Shown piece by piece: positions 1-9,198 of a stretch of DNA of 64,000 nucleotides; within the stretch, counting starts at the first letter, position 1, and each line of letters starts with the position of its first letter. The stretch is taken from assembly GCA_945891385.1 (NCBI GenBank), contig CAMDDJ010000009.1:1-64000 (forward strand), given 5' to 3'. The DNA is from Candidatus Kuenenia stuttgartensis. Its GTDB lineage: Bacteria > Planctomycetota > Planctomycetia > Pirellulales > UBA1268. Position numbers and translations under genes: made by a program. The notes beneath the pieces were generated by a model. The model ran no database searches. It saw nothing but the letters and a program-made list of their open reading frames with translations, and was not told the origin of the DNA.

Positions 1-341
1 GTATGCCCGATCGCCAGGCTCCCGACGGAACCTTTGCCGATGCCGAGGTGAACAAGCCGGATCGACAGCCCGCAAAGATCACGAAACCGGCATTTTCACC
101 GCAGATTTCCCAGATTTCTTGACAGAGGGGGTCCACCTGTTAGCCTTATCGCCAGTTTCTCGTGACCGGCAAATTCTTCGCAGCCTGCCCTGTTTCGCAG
201 GTTGAAGACGCCTGGGCCGGTCGCGGGTCGTGAAACATCGTGTGCTGCGGTCCGGTGGCCGTCCCGGATCGGGGTTCCATTCGTGACGGCTTGATGGACG
301 CAACGGCTGCGTTCGGAGTATCCCCCTGTTGGAGGTTTCTG

Positions 342-848
342 ATGAAGCGGTTTCTCGGTTTTTCGCTTGCGATGTTCTTCGCGCTGGTCGCCATCGCCCT
401 CGTCGGCGGTGATTCCGGCGCGGTCGCCGGCCACGGCTGCCATGGCCGGAAGTGCCACGGTGGTCTGTTTGCCCGTCATCATCGCTGCCACGGCCGCGAG
501 AAGGGCCACGGCCTCTTCGGCAAGAAGCACCGCTGCCACGGTGAAGCGGCTCCCGCCGAGTGCGGTGCCTGCGAGCCAGCTGCCTCGGATTGCGGCAGCT
601 GCGGTGGCGACGAGGTCGTGTCCGAAGGCTGCACGAGCTGCGGCGGTGGCGAGGTCGTCACCGAAGGCTGCTCGAGCTGCGGCGGCGGTGAGGTCATGTC
701 GGGTGAGGTCGTCTCCGGCGGCTGCCCGAATGGTGACTGCGGTGGCGAAGGCGTGATCGTTTCGGAGCCCGCCTCCGAGGGCGTGCCCACCGAGGCTCCC
801 GCTGCCCCGGCTGCCCCCGAGGCTCCGGCCGCTCCGGCCAGTACCTGA
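342..848 (+). CDS. Small secreted His/Cys/Gly-rich protein (hypothetical)
   Basis: ORF start ATG 342 after GGAGG-like sequence; signal-peptide-like N-terminus MKRFLGFSLAMFFALVAIALV; His/Cys-rich then repeated SCGGGEVV(T/S)EGC motifs; followed by a strong terminator. Confidence 0.75.
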   Translation: MKRFLGFSLAMFFALVAIALVGGDSGAVAGHGCHGRKCHGGLFARHHRCHGREKGHGLFGKKHRCHGEAAPAECGACEPAASDCGSCGGDEVVSEGCTSCGGGEVVTEGCSSCGGGEVMSGEVVSGGCPNGDCGGEGVIVSEPASEGVPTEAPAAPAAPEAPAAPAST

Positions 849-910
849 GCATCGCCAGTGACTTCGCTGCCACGGTCGTGGCGGTAGGCACTGTTGACGT
901 TCGTTGAAAC

Positions 911-946
911 AACCGGGTCTCCCGCAAGGGAGGCCCGGTTTTTTTT
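911..946 (+). terminator. Rho-independent terminator
   Basis: AACCGGGTCTCCC-GCAA-GGGAGGCCCGGTT followed by a T-run. Confidence 0.9.
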
Positions 947-948
947 GG

Positions 949-2604
949 TTACCTGGTCGGCGGCTGCGGAACCGGCGGTGGAGGGACGACTGCCGGGCTC
1001 GGAGCCGCGGGCTGCACCGGCACGAGCGGGGGCTGACCCTCGGGTGCTGGGGCCGTCAGGCCAGGCCGCTGGAGCCGCTGCCGGAGCCGACCACGCCGCG
1101 GCGGCGGAACTTCGCCATTCGCTTCGCGTTCAGCGCGGCGGCGAGCCACTTCCTCGAGCACGCCTCCCACGATGTCGACGATCGTATCGGCCGTGGAGGT
1201 ATTCTCGCCGCTGGCCACGGGCGGCTGACCGGCCGCAGTCGGCGGGTTGGGACGCGGTGGCACGCCCGCGTCGCCGCCAGCGACCGGCACCTGAGCAGGG
1301 GCCGGCGGTGGAGCTGGCCCTGGTGCCAGGCCTGTTCCAGGTGCAGCAACAGGCGGCGCCGCTCCATTGCGAATCCGGTCGATCAGGTCAGCCGCGACCT
1401 GGCCAGCTGCCTGCTTGATCGAGCCGTCGAACACGATCTGCGGATCACCAAGCTCGCCGGCCACACCCACGGAGATCGTTTTGCCGGCGAGCGCGGCCAA
1501 GAGCGGCCGGTCTTGCCGGAGATCGGCCGGAATCGGGAGCACGAGCTTGATGGCGAGCGACCGGTCGTCGAGGCCCACCGAGCCCTGCGACCGCACATCG
1601 AGCCGGCGGCCTTCGCCCGGCAGCGGCAGTCCGAATTCCAACCCTTCGTGCCAGACGCGTCGGTCGGTCAGCCGGAAGTTTACGTGCGATTCGTCGGCCA
1701 CTCGGATCGCCGGCGGAGCGGGAAGCTGGATCGGCAGCGAGTTGATCAGATTCATCGCCAAGGGGCCCGGACCCACGACCACCTCATGCATCGCGAGCAC
1801 GCCGGAGAGGCTTCCCGACCGCGGATCGCCCACCGGCAGCCTGGCACCATCGAGCCTGAGCGAGAACCGACCGGCAGCCCGCGTCGTGTCGGCGAGCACC
1901 GGCGCCACGTACGAGAGCACACCCCAGGCCACCGGCGGCGCCATGACGGCGTCCGTGAGCAGCTGCGTCGGCTCGACCACCCATTCGCTCCAGCCTTCAG
2001 GCACCGGCTTGAGCGCTGCATGGACCGTAATCGGTTCGCTCACCCAGGGCTCGGTCGTCCATGGAGCGGTGATCCGCACCACGGCCTCTTCCACGTCGAG
2101 CCGCATCCGCACCGGCGATGATCGTGGCCCCGAACGCCCGCTGGCTTCCCCCGCGACCGGCGGCGGGAAGATCCGCTCCAGATTCGAGTGATGCCTTTCA
2201 TCGAAGGCCAACTCGACCCGCAGACCTTCCACCGCAATCTGACCGAGGTCGCCCGCGGAGAAGAGCATTGCGAGCAGGCCATGGCTGACCTCGACCCGGC
2301 TGGCCGTGATCGGTGGCTCGCCCCCGTCCGGCGGCACGATCCTCAAGCCCTCGAGCACGAGCGGCCCCATCCACCCGAGCCTGACCCGATCGAATCCGAC
2401 GGTACCCTGCACGGCTGGGGCGGCCTTGGCGATGATCTGGCTGATCCGCTCGGGATTCGAGAGCCACCAAGGAACAGCCGCGGCCCCGAGCAGCAGGGCC
2501 ACGATCCCCGTGCCGAGCGTCCCGCGGATCGCGGGCGAAAGCCAACCTTCCCGGGCCGTTGGAGGCTTGTCCGCAGACGCGGGGCGGTCGGTCGATTCAG
2601 GCAT
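949..2604 (-). CDS. AsmA-like membrane-anchored hypothetical protein
   Basis: 551-aa ORF with one N-terminal TM and AsmA/DUF748-like beta-rich pattern, Pro-rich C-terminus. Confidence 0.65.
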   Translation of the reverse strand: MPESTDRPASADKPPTAREGWLSPAIRGTLGTGIVALLLGAAAVPWWLSNPERISQIIAKAAPAVQGTVGFDRVRLGWMGPLVLEGLRIVPPDGGEPPITASRVEVSHGLLAMLFSAGDLGQIAVEGLRVELAFDERHHSNLERIFPPPVAGEASGRSGPRSSPVRMRLDVEEAVVRITAPWTTEPWVSEPITVHAALKPVPEGWSEWVVEPTQLLTDAVMAPPVAWGVLSYVAPVLADTTRAAGRFSLRLDGARLPVGDPRSGSLSGVLAMHEVVVGPGPLAMNLINSLPIQLPAPPAIRVADESHVNFRLTDRRVWHEGLEFGLPLPGEGRRLDVRSQGSVGLDDRSLAIKLVLPIPADLRQDRPLLAALAGKTISVGVAGELGDPQIVFDGSIKQAAGQVAADLIDRIRNGAAPPVAAPGTGLAPGPAPPPAPAQVPVAGGDAGVPPRPNPPTAAGQPPVASGENTSTADTIVDIVGGVLEEVARRRAEREANGEVPPPRRGRLRQRLQRPGLTAPAPEGQPPLVPVQPAAPSPAVVPPPPVPQPPTR

Positions 2605-2722
2605 CGTGGGTCACCCTCGGAAACCGTTGGAATCAGGCGATTCCGAGGATTCTACGCCGGGGATCCAGCCGGAGCGCGGCCCCCTCGTGCCCGCCCCGTC
2701 GGCTGCTACACTCGGAATACCC

Positions 2723-2795
2723 GCGGGCGTAGCTCAGTTGGTAGAGCGCTAGCTTCCCAAGCTGGATGTCGCCGGTTCGAGTCCGGTCGCCCGCT
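2723..2795 (+). tRNA. tRNA-Gly(CCC)
   Basis: GCGGGCG...CGCCCGC acceptor pairing, D arm AGCTCAGTTGGTAGAGC, anticodon loop TTCCCAA, T loop GTTCGAG. Confidence 0.95.
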
Positions 2796-2810
2796 TCTGT
2801 ACGCCTGCCG

Positions 2811-2950
2811 GGCCATCCCTGGCCCCGGCAGGCTGGGTTGTGGCCGGCTTCGTGCCGGCCTGACGAGTGTTGATTCATCGGGCCATCCCTGGCCCCGGCA
2901 GGCTGGGTTGCGGTCGGCTTCGTGCCAGCCTGACGAGCGACGTTCAGTGA
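2811..2950. repeat. Two tandem copies of a 70-bp unit, each with GGCCA-TCCC-TGGCC hairpin
   Basis: ggccatccctggccccggcaggctgggttg... begins at 2811 and again at 2881. Confidence 0.9.
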
Positions 2951-2994
2951 GGCGTTTTGCAGCCAGCACGCCGCAGCGTTTCGCGTTCAGCCGC

Positions 2995-3957
2995 TCACCA
3001 GGCGTTGCCGGTCGGCTGCCCATCCCGGGGGTCGCAGACCGCCGCCCAGCTCTGTTCGTCCATCGAGTCGGTTGCACCACGGACGCTGCCGTCGCCCATG
3101 GTCACACTCATCCCGCCGGGATGAGCTGTCTGGGCCCGCGACGAGTCGCAGCCCGACAGCCAGTTCGGCGCTACCTGGAACATCGCGCACGGCACGTACC
3201 CCGCCGTATTCGGCGTCTGCTCGAAGTTGTTGACGCAGAAGACCGGCCGCCAGCGGCTGTTGGAATCCGACCAAAGGTTGCCGGCCGTCGTGGCATGTTC
3301 GAGCGACCCGCCGCTACCGCAGGTGCCGTACCGCTCGGCGAGCACCACCGTACGCGAGGTGCCGTCGCGAAACGTGTTCGGGATTCGCCCGCGGCCCTGC
3401 GTCCGCGCGGCGGCTGTCGGGGCCAGCGGGTTGCCGAACACGAGGTAGTTGGCCGCGTAGTTGCCGACAGCCCATTGGTTCGCCGAGCCGTTCTTGGTCA
3501 GCGAGAGACCGTCGTTGTTCGACGCGTCTGAGGGGCAGCGGTAGGTGGCGATCGGCACCGAATACATCACGCCGTTGCCGGGAGCGCCTGAGATCGGTGT
3601 GTTGACGTTGCCGCTCGCCTGGCGAAATAGTCCGTCCTCTTCGAGAAAGGGCAGCAGCCAGTTGAAGACCGTAAAGCCGATCGCCCCTTTGTAGGGACCG
3701 GGAATCGTGATCGGCTGCGACGACGATGGCGCCGTGAGCGGCGGAAGATAGCGCTTGGCGTCGTTGCAGGCGTGCAGCGCGAGGCCGACCTGCCGGAGGC
3801 TATTGCGACAGGCCGTGCGACGAGCTGCCTCGCGGGCCGATTGCACGGCCGGCAAGAGCAGGCCGATCAGCGTGGCGATGATCGCGATCACCACCAGCAA
3901 CTCGACCAGGGTGAAGGCATGACGAACTGTCCGAGCTCGTACGAGAACTGTCTTCAT
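2995..3957 (-). CDS. DUF1559 (H-X9-DG) pilin-like prepilin protein
   Basis: [33 protein letters not shown] type IV pilin-like N-terminus and C-terminal [15 protein letters not shown]. Confidence 0.93.
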   Translation of the reverse strand: MKTVLVRARTVRHAFTLVELLVVIAIIATLIGLLLPAVQSAREAARRTACRNSLRQVGLALHACNDAKRYLPPLTAPSSSQPITIPGPYKGAIGFTVFNWLLPFLEEDGLFRQASGNVNTPISGAPGNGVMYSVPIATYRCPSDASNNDGLSLTKNGSANQWAVGNYAANYLVFGNPLAPTAAARTQGRGRIPNTFRDGTSRTVVLAERYGTCGSGGSLEHATTAGNLWSDSNSRWRPVFCVNNFEQTPNTAGYVPCAMFQVAPNWLSGCDSSRAQTAHPGGMSVTMGDGSVRGATDSMDEQSWAAVCDPRDGQPTGNAW

Positions 3958-4052
3958 CGAGGTTACTCCGCCAGGAAGACCAACATGTCAGAAAAAAGGG
4001 TAGTATGGAGGCCTGAATACCGGCGAGGGTTCATCAACCGTCGCGCCGGTCG

Positions 4053-4451
4053 CTAGCGCCGGCGGGTTTGCGCCACTACGAGCTTCACGCAGTCGCCGTA
4101 TGCTGGCAGCGCCGAATCGTTCGTCAGGAGCAGGAGCGGCTCTGTCTTGGCCTGGGCGACGAGCATCCTGTCGAAAGGATCATTGTGGTATGTAGGCAGG
4201 TGGGCAACAGCCGCGGCGTGGTGACCGGTCACCGGGAGGAGCCGAAAACCGGCAGGCTCGATCTCTGCCAGCAGTTGAGATGAATCTGCGGCAAGCTTGC
4301 CGATCGCTGCCTTGATGCTCACCTCCCAGATCGACGCGGCACTGACGAAAACCTCGGCCTCGTCAATCTGGCGGCGGGCCTCAGCGGGCAGTTTCCTCGG
4401 CTCGCTGAGGGCCCACAGGAGGAGGTGCGTATCAAGGAGGATTCGGCTCAC
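4053..4451 (-). CDS. Type II toxin VapC-like PIN domain protein
   Basis: MSRILLDTHLLLWALSEP ... SIWEVSIKAAIGKL ... HNDPFDRMLVAQA; PIN acidic residues. Confidence 0.9.
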   Translation of the reverse strand: MSRILLDTHLLLWALSEPRKLPAEARRQIDEAEVFVSAASIWEVSIKAAIGKLAADSSQLLAEIEPAGFRLLPVTGHHAAAVAHLPTYHNDPFDRMLVAQAKTEPLLLLTNDSALPAYGDCVKLVVAQTRRR

Positions 4452-4690
4452 GACCTGCCTTCGAAGGCGGCGATGATGCGGTCGTCGAGCGGTGCGTTGA
4501 AATCATCCGGCACCTTGATGCGACCCTTGAGCCCGCCAAGTTGTTTCGGCCGCACGCCGGCTTCGAGCGGCACCAGCCTGGCGACCTTGCGGCCAGCCCT
4601 TGCGATGATGACTTCCCCGCCGGCGGCCACCTGATCGATCAGCCGCGAGAGGTGCGTCTTCGCTTCGTGCATGTTGACCACTGGCGGCAT
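4448..4690 (-). CDS. Phd/YefM-family antitoxin
   Basis: MHEAKTHLSRLIDQVAAGGEVIIARAGRKVARLVP; 4-bp overlap with downstream PIN toxin. Confidence 0.9.
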   Translation of the reverse strand: MPPVVNMHEAKTHLSRLIDQVAAGGEVIIARAGRKVARLVPLEAGVRPKQLGGLKGRIKVPDDFNAPLDDRIIAAFEGRS

Positions 4691-4864
4691 CGCTCAATCC
4701 TCCGAAACTGCCTCCGAGACTTCGGCTCGTCTCGACTAAGTCTAGTCCAGTTGAGTTCAACCAACAAACGTGAGCGGCTCGGCCGGTCGCCGGCCATCCG
4801 GCTGGCTGCCCTGCGATCGGCCGAGGAAGGTTCTGCCCGCTGAGCCGCGTGGGCCTAGGCCTCG

Positions 4865-6250
4865 TCAGCGGCTGGGACGGGACTGAAGCCCGACTTCATA
4901 TGCACCGGTGTTGTTCGTCAGCCCGCGGGGCGAGTCGTTGACCCTGAGGTAGACCGGACCGTCGAACCTGGCCTCGAACTCGGCAGCGTCGCCCTCGGCG
5001 ACGACGACGAACCGCGGCCGGCTGCCTGGTTGATCGACGCCCCACTGAGCCACGAGCAGCCGCCCGATCGGTCGCCCTCGATACCATTCGAGCGAGATGC
5101 CGGCCGGCTCGCTCTCGAGCGGCGTGACGAGGCCTGAGGCCTGATCGGTCATGCTTCCGAGGCCCACGCGACCGTGCGTAGCCAGCGCATACCGCTTGCC
5201 GGCGGCGAGCGAGGCTCCCGCATTCTGCCAGCCCCGGTCGGCGGCGACGGTGAACTCCCGCGGGGCGTCGAGTGGCGGGCTGACCGTCCAGTCGATTGCC
5301 ATCCGGGAGAAGTCCCAGCCGTAATCGAGCCCATCAGTGAAGGCGTCGAAGTCGCGGGCCGCTCGGTCGGCATCCCAGCCGGGGAGGGCGGCCAGCCGCT
5401 GGTCGAGATCGGGGGAGAGCGGGCCGCGCTCGAGGTTCGCAAAAGATTCTGCATACGCGGGGTGATTCGCGAACAGGGCCACCGCAGCCCAACTCGCCGC
5501 ATAGTCGCGGATGGCGCCGTGCTCGCCGGCCGTCTGCCCGAGCACACCCGCAAGCGCCGGAGCCCGATCGAGCGTCCGCAGGTCGCGGATCATCTCGATC
5601 CGCCCGAGCTGCTCCACGTCTTCTGATCGATCGGGAATCGGCGTGGCGACGAACCGCGGCGAACCGTCGGCATCGTGATCGAGCCGATGGGTGGCGAGAT
5701 ACTCGGCAACGCCCTCGGTGTACCAGACCGGGGTCGCGAGCTCCCGCAGCGTGAGCGTGAACGCGTGCACGCCCTCGTGGAGAAGGAGATGGCGGCGGTA
5801 GGCGGGGTTTGACTGATCCATCAGCCAGAAGCGCGAGCCGTCACAAAAGCCGTTGGCAAACTCGGGGACACCGGCGGGCAAGAGGCCCGCGGCGCGAAAC
5901 CGCTCTCGGTCGACCACCAGACAGCCCAGGGCCCGCCATTCGCCGGCGTCGTCGGCCGACATGCCGTAGTGATCGCACCAACATTCGAAGGCCTGATCGA
6001 AGAGCATGGGAAGGTCCGCCACACCGTCGCCCGCGCGGGTCGGCCGGTCGGTCACGAGCACGAGCCGTCGGCCTTCGAGCACCCGCAGGCCCGCCCGCCT
6101 GGCTCGGGTCACTAGTGGCTCGAGCCAGGCCGCCTCCTCGCCTTCGGCGGCAGTCGCTGCTCGGGTCTCATCCGCACCGATTCTCTTCGCGCCGATAACC
6201 GCCGCGGTCACCGCCACGATCACAACCCAGCCTCGTCCTGTAGGTGCCAT
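4865..6250 (-). CDS. Secreted peptidase-like hypothetical protein (HEGVH motif)
   Basis: ATG at 6250 gives MAPTGRGWVVIVAVTAAVIGA; LLLHEGVHAFTLTLRELATPVWYTEGVAEYLA resembles gluzincin HExxH plus downstream Glu. Confidence 0.65.
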   Translation of the reverse strand: MAPTGRGWVVIVAVTAAVIGAKRIGADETRAATAAEGEEAAWLEPLVTRARRAGLRVLEGRRLVLVTDRPTRAGDGVADLPMLFDQAFECWCDHYGMSADDAGEWRALGCLVVDRERFRAAGLLPAGVPEFANGFCDGSRFWLMDQSNPAYRRHLLLHEGVHAFTLTLRELATPVWYTEGVAEYLATHRLDHDADGSPRFVATPIPDRSEDVEQLGRIEMIRDLRTLDRAPALAGVLGQTAGEHGAIRDYAASWAAVALFANHPAYAESFANLERGPLSPDLDQRLAALPGWDADRAARDFDAFTDGLDYGWDFSRMAIDWTVSPPLDAPREFTVAADRGWQNAGASLAAGKRYALATHGRVGLGSMTDQASGLVTPLESEPAGISLEWYRGRPIGRLLVAQWGVDQPGSRPRFVVVAEGDAAEFEARFDGPVYLRVNDSPRGLTNNTGAYEVGLQSRPSR

Positions 6251-6453
6251 GCTGCCCAGTTCACCCAGATGCCCCGAAGCCGGCAAGGGACGAAGTTTGC
6301 GACGGCGGGATTCATGGGGCAGGCCCGCCGATAAGGCAGAGAGGATTGCGATCGAGGTCGGCCGGGCGATGCCATGCGCTTCGGCTGTCTGGCATGGCGA
6401 GAGGCCGCGGCGATTCGCTACAGAGTGAAGGCGTGCGATTCGACAACCGGAGC

Positions 6454-7683
6454 ATGAGGGCCGTGATCGTGACAGGCTGGCCTGCGAAGACGACCGCGGA
6501 TCGACGGCGGGCGATGGTCTGCGCCGTCGCGATGGTCGTAGCTTCGCCCGGGCTTGCCGACGACAAGCCTGTCGCGTCGGCGATGCCCGCCGCTGGCACT
6601 CCCATGCCCTACTGGCAGGCGCCGCCGTTGCCGACGTCCGTGATCCAGGGCGGCGTGATCCCGCCTGGCTGGCAGCCACAGGCTGTGCCGTATCAAGGCA
6701 TCGGCCCCGACGGCCAGCCGATCACGATGTATTTCGCGCCCACGTATGTCTTCACCTACCAGGCTGGGCCGCCGGTTCTGGCCGTGCCGCCGGTGAATCG
6801 GGGGGGCGTGGCCCGCACGCCGCCGGCCACCGTTCCCAACGGCTGGAACTACGCGACGAGCGGCGCCCAGCCGGCCACGATGTCGCTCACGCCCGGGTCG
6901 GTGAGTCGCTACCAGGCCGCGTATCGGCTTCCGCCCGACTCGCGAGCCCTGGCAGGAACACCACTGGTGCCTCCGGGCCCCTTGCCCGCCCAGCAGGCGT
7001 TGCCCGCGCAGGCCTGGGCGGGCACGCCCGTGCCCCAGCCCCCTGCCCAGTATGCCGCGGCTCCGCCGCCGACTGAATGGATGGCAGCGAGTCCGCAGCA
7101 GCTGCCGGTCGCGGCAGAGCCCGCCGCGATGGCTGCGGCGGTCGCCGCAGCACCGGCCCCGGCGCCCGTCGCCGCGATGGCCCCACCTGCTGCTGGTCCA
7201 CCACCGACCGCACCGCTGCTCGAGCCGCTCCCGCCCCAGCCGGCGCTCGACGGCTCAGCTCCGCCGCCCCGGGCGCTTGCCGCGCGGAGCTGGCGGGTGG
7301 TCGGCGTCTACGACGGCGACTCGCTCACCTGCCTCGACGAAAGCAGCCAGCAGCAGAAGGTGCGGCTGGCGGGCATCGACGCCCCCGAGGGGGGGCAGCC
7401 CTACGCCAAAGAATCCCGCGACGCGCTCGCCGCGCTCGTATTTGGCAGGACGGTCGAGGTGATCCACGATGGCCGCGACCCGGCCGGCCGCGTGATCGCC
7501 CGCGTGTCGATCAACGGCACAGACGTCTCACGCCAACTCGTGGCCACAGGCAATGCCTGGGCCACGCCTACGAGCACCGATGCCTCGCTGGCCGCCGCCC
7601 AAGCGGCGGCCCAGGCCGCCAAACTTGGCATCTGGTCGCAGGGCAATCCGACCGCTCCCTGGGACTACCGCAGCGGCAGTTGA
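6454..7683 (+). CDS. Thermonuclease (SNase)-family protein with long Pro/Ala-rich N-terminus
   Basis: C-terminal [46 protein letters not shown] typical SNase core. Confidence 0.88.
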   Translation: MRAVIVTGWPAKTTADRRRAMVCAVAMVVASPGLADDKPVASAMPAAGTPMPYWQAPPLPTSVIQGGVIPPGWQPQAVPYQGIGPDGQPITMYFAPTYVFTYQAGPPVLAVPPVNRGGVARTPPATVPNGWNYATSGAQPATMSLTPGSVSRYQAAYRLPPDSRALAGTPLVPPGPLPAQQALPAQAWAGTPVPQPPAQYAAAPPPTEWMAASPQQLPVAAEPAAMAAAVAAAPAPAPVAAMAPPAAGPPPTAPLLEPLPPQPALDGSAPPPRALAARSWRVVGVYDGDSLTCLDESSQQQKVRLAGIDAPEGGQPYAKESRDALAALVFGRTVEVIHDGRDPAGRVIARVSINGTDVSRQLVATGNAWATPTSTDASLAAAQAAAQAAKLGIWSQGNPTAPWDYRSGS

Positions 7684-7704
7684 CCGCACCAGGCCGCGGG
7701 CCGT

Positions 7705-9198
7705 CTACGCGTGCACCGCGAACTCGCCGGCCGTCGTGGTTGGCAGGTTCGTCTGGCCCATCAGCCAGAGATCCACCGAGCGGGCGCATTCGCGGCCCTC
7801 GTGGATCGCCCACACCACGAGCGACTGGCCGCGGCGCATGTCGCCGGCCGCGAACACGCCTTCTCGGCTCGTCATGTAGTCGTCGCCCGCCTTGATGTTG
7901 CCCCGCGGGTCGAGCGCGAGGCCGAGATCGGCGATCGGCCCGACCTTCTCCGGTCCGACGAAGCCCATCGCCAGGAGCGCGAGCTGGCAGGGCCACTCTT
8001 CCTCGGAGCCGGCGACTTCGCGAAACTTGTGTTGGCCGGTGGCCTCGTCTTGATACCACTCGATCCGCACGGTCTTCAGCCCGCGGAGCCGGCCCTCGGC
8101 GTCGCCGAGAAACTCCTTCGTGAGGATGCCGAATTCGCGGCGGCAGCCCTCCTCGTGAGACGAGCTCGTGCGGAGGATCTGCGGCCAGAGCGGCCAGGGC
8201 GTGCCCTGGGGCCGCTCGTGCCGCCGGGGATACTTGCCGAGGTCCGGCGGCTGGGGCAGCAGTTCGAACTGCGTCAGACTCTTGCAGCCCTGGCGGTTGC
8301 TCGTGCCGTCGCAGTCGGAGCCGGTGTCGCCGCCGCCGATCACGATCACGTCCTTGCCCTCGGCCACGATCTGGCCGGGCACATCGTCGCCCGCGTTCCG
8401 TTTGTTCTGCTGCGGCAGGAACTCCATCGCGTAGTGCACGCCCTGGAGGTCGCGGCCCGGGATCGGCAGGTCGCGGCCGAGCGTCGAGCCGCCGGTGAGC
8501 ACGAGCGCGTCGTACTCGTCGGTGAGTGACTGCGTGCTCACGTCCACGCCCACGTTCACGCCGCAGCGAAACTCGACCCCTTCGGCCTCCATCTGCCGGA
8601 TCCGCCGCCAGACCCGCCACTTCTCGAGCTTGAAGTCGGGAATGCCATACATCAGCAGGCCGCCCGGCCGGTCGGCCCGCTCGAACACCGTCACGAGATG
8701 CCCGGCCCGGTTGAGCTGCTGGGCTGCCGCGAGGCCCGCCGGTCCGCTGCCGACCACGGCCACCCGCTTGCCCGTCCGCACGGCGGGCGGCTCGGGTACG
8801 ACCCAGCCCTCGTCGAAGGCCCGGTCGGCAATCGTCATCTCGATCTGCTTGATCGCGACCGGATCGGCGTTGATGCCGAGCACGCAGGCCGACTCACAGG
8901 GCGCGGGGCAGACGCGGCCGGTGAACTCGGGGAAGTTGTTGGTGGCGTGGAGCCGCTGGGAGGCCTCGTGCCACTGCTGGCGATACACGAGGTCGTTGAA
9001 GTCAGGGATGATGTTTCCGAGCGGACAGCCGGTGTGGCAGAAGGGAACGCCACAGTCCATGCAGCGGGCGCCCTGCTTCGTGATCTCCTCCTCCGGCAGG
9101 ATCGTGAGGAACTCGTTGTAATTCTTGAGCCGATCGGGCACGGGCGCGTAGCCCGACACCTGCCGCTCATACTTCATGAATCCGCGAACATCACCCAT
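7705..9198 (-). CDS. gltD: Glutamate synthase, small (beta) subunit
   Basis: [13 protein letters not shown]..; Fe-S CxxCxxxC motifs, [28 protein letters not shown]; adjacent to gltB. Confidence 0.95.
   Translation of the reverse strand: MGDVRGFMKYERQVSGYAPVPDRLKNYNEFLTILPEEEITKQGARCMDCGVPFCHTGCPLGNIIPDFNDLVYRQQWHEASQRLHATNNFPEFTGRVCPAPCESACVLGINADPVAIKQIEMTIADRAFDEGWVVPEPPAVRTGKRVAVVGSGPAGLAAAQQLNRAGHLVTVFERADRPGGLLMYGIPDFKLEKWRVWRRIRQMEAEGVEFRCGVNVGVDVSTQSLTDEYDALVLTGGSTLGRDLPIPGRDLQGVHYAMEFLPQQNKRNAGDDVPGQIVAEGKDVIVIGGGDTGSDCDGTSNRQGCKSLTQFELLPQPPDLGKYPRRHERPQGTPWPLWPQILRTSSSHEEGCRREFGILTKEFLGDAEGRLRGLKTVRIEWYQDEATGQHKFREVAGSEEEWPCQLALLAMGFVGPEKVGPIADLGLALDPRGNIKAGDDYMTSREGVFAAGDMRRGQSLVVWAIHEGRECARSVDLWLMGQTNLPTTTAGEFAVHA

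Noticed and set aside
3-122. Open frame at the left edge ending in TGA at 120-122
   Set aside because: Could be the end of a truncated gene, but too short and without a recognisable motif.
2706-3274. Small minus ORFs 2633..2878, 2706..3080 and 2987..3274
   Set aside because: They overlap tRNA-Gly and the 70-bp repeats or the DUF1559 gene; sequences such as RTRTGDIQLGKLALYQLSYARG are typical tRNA translations.
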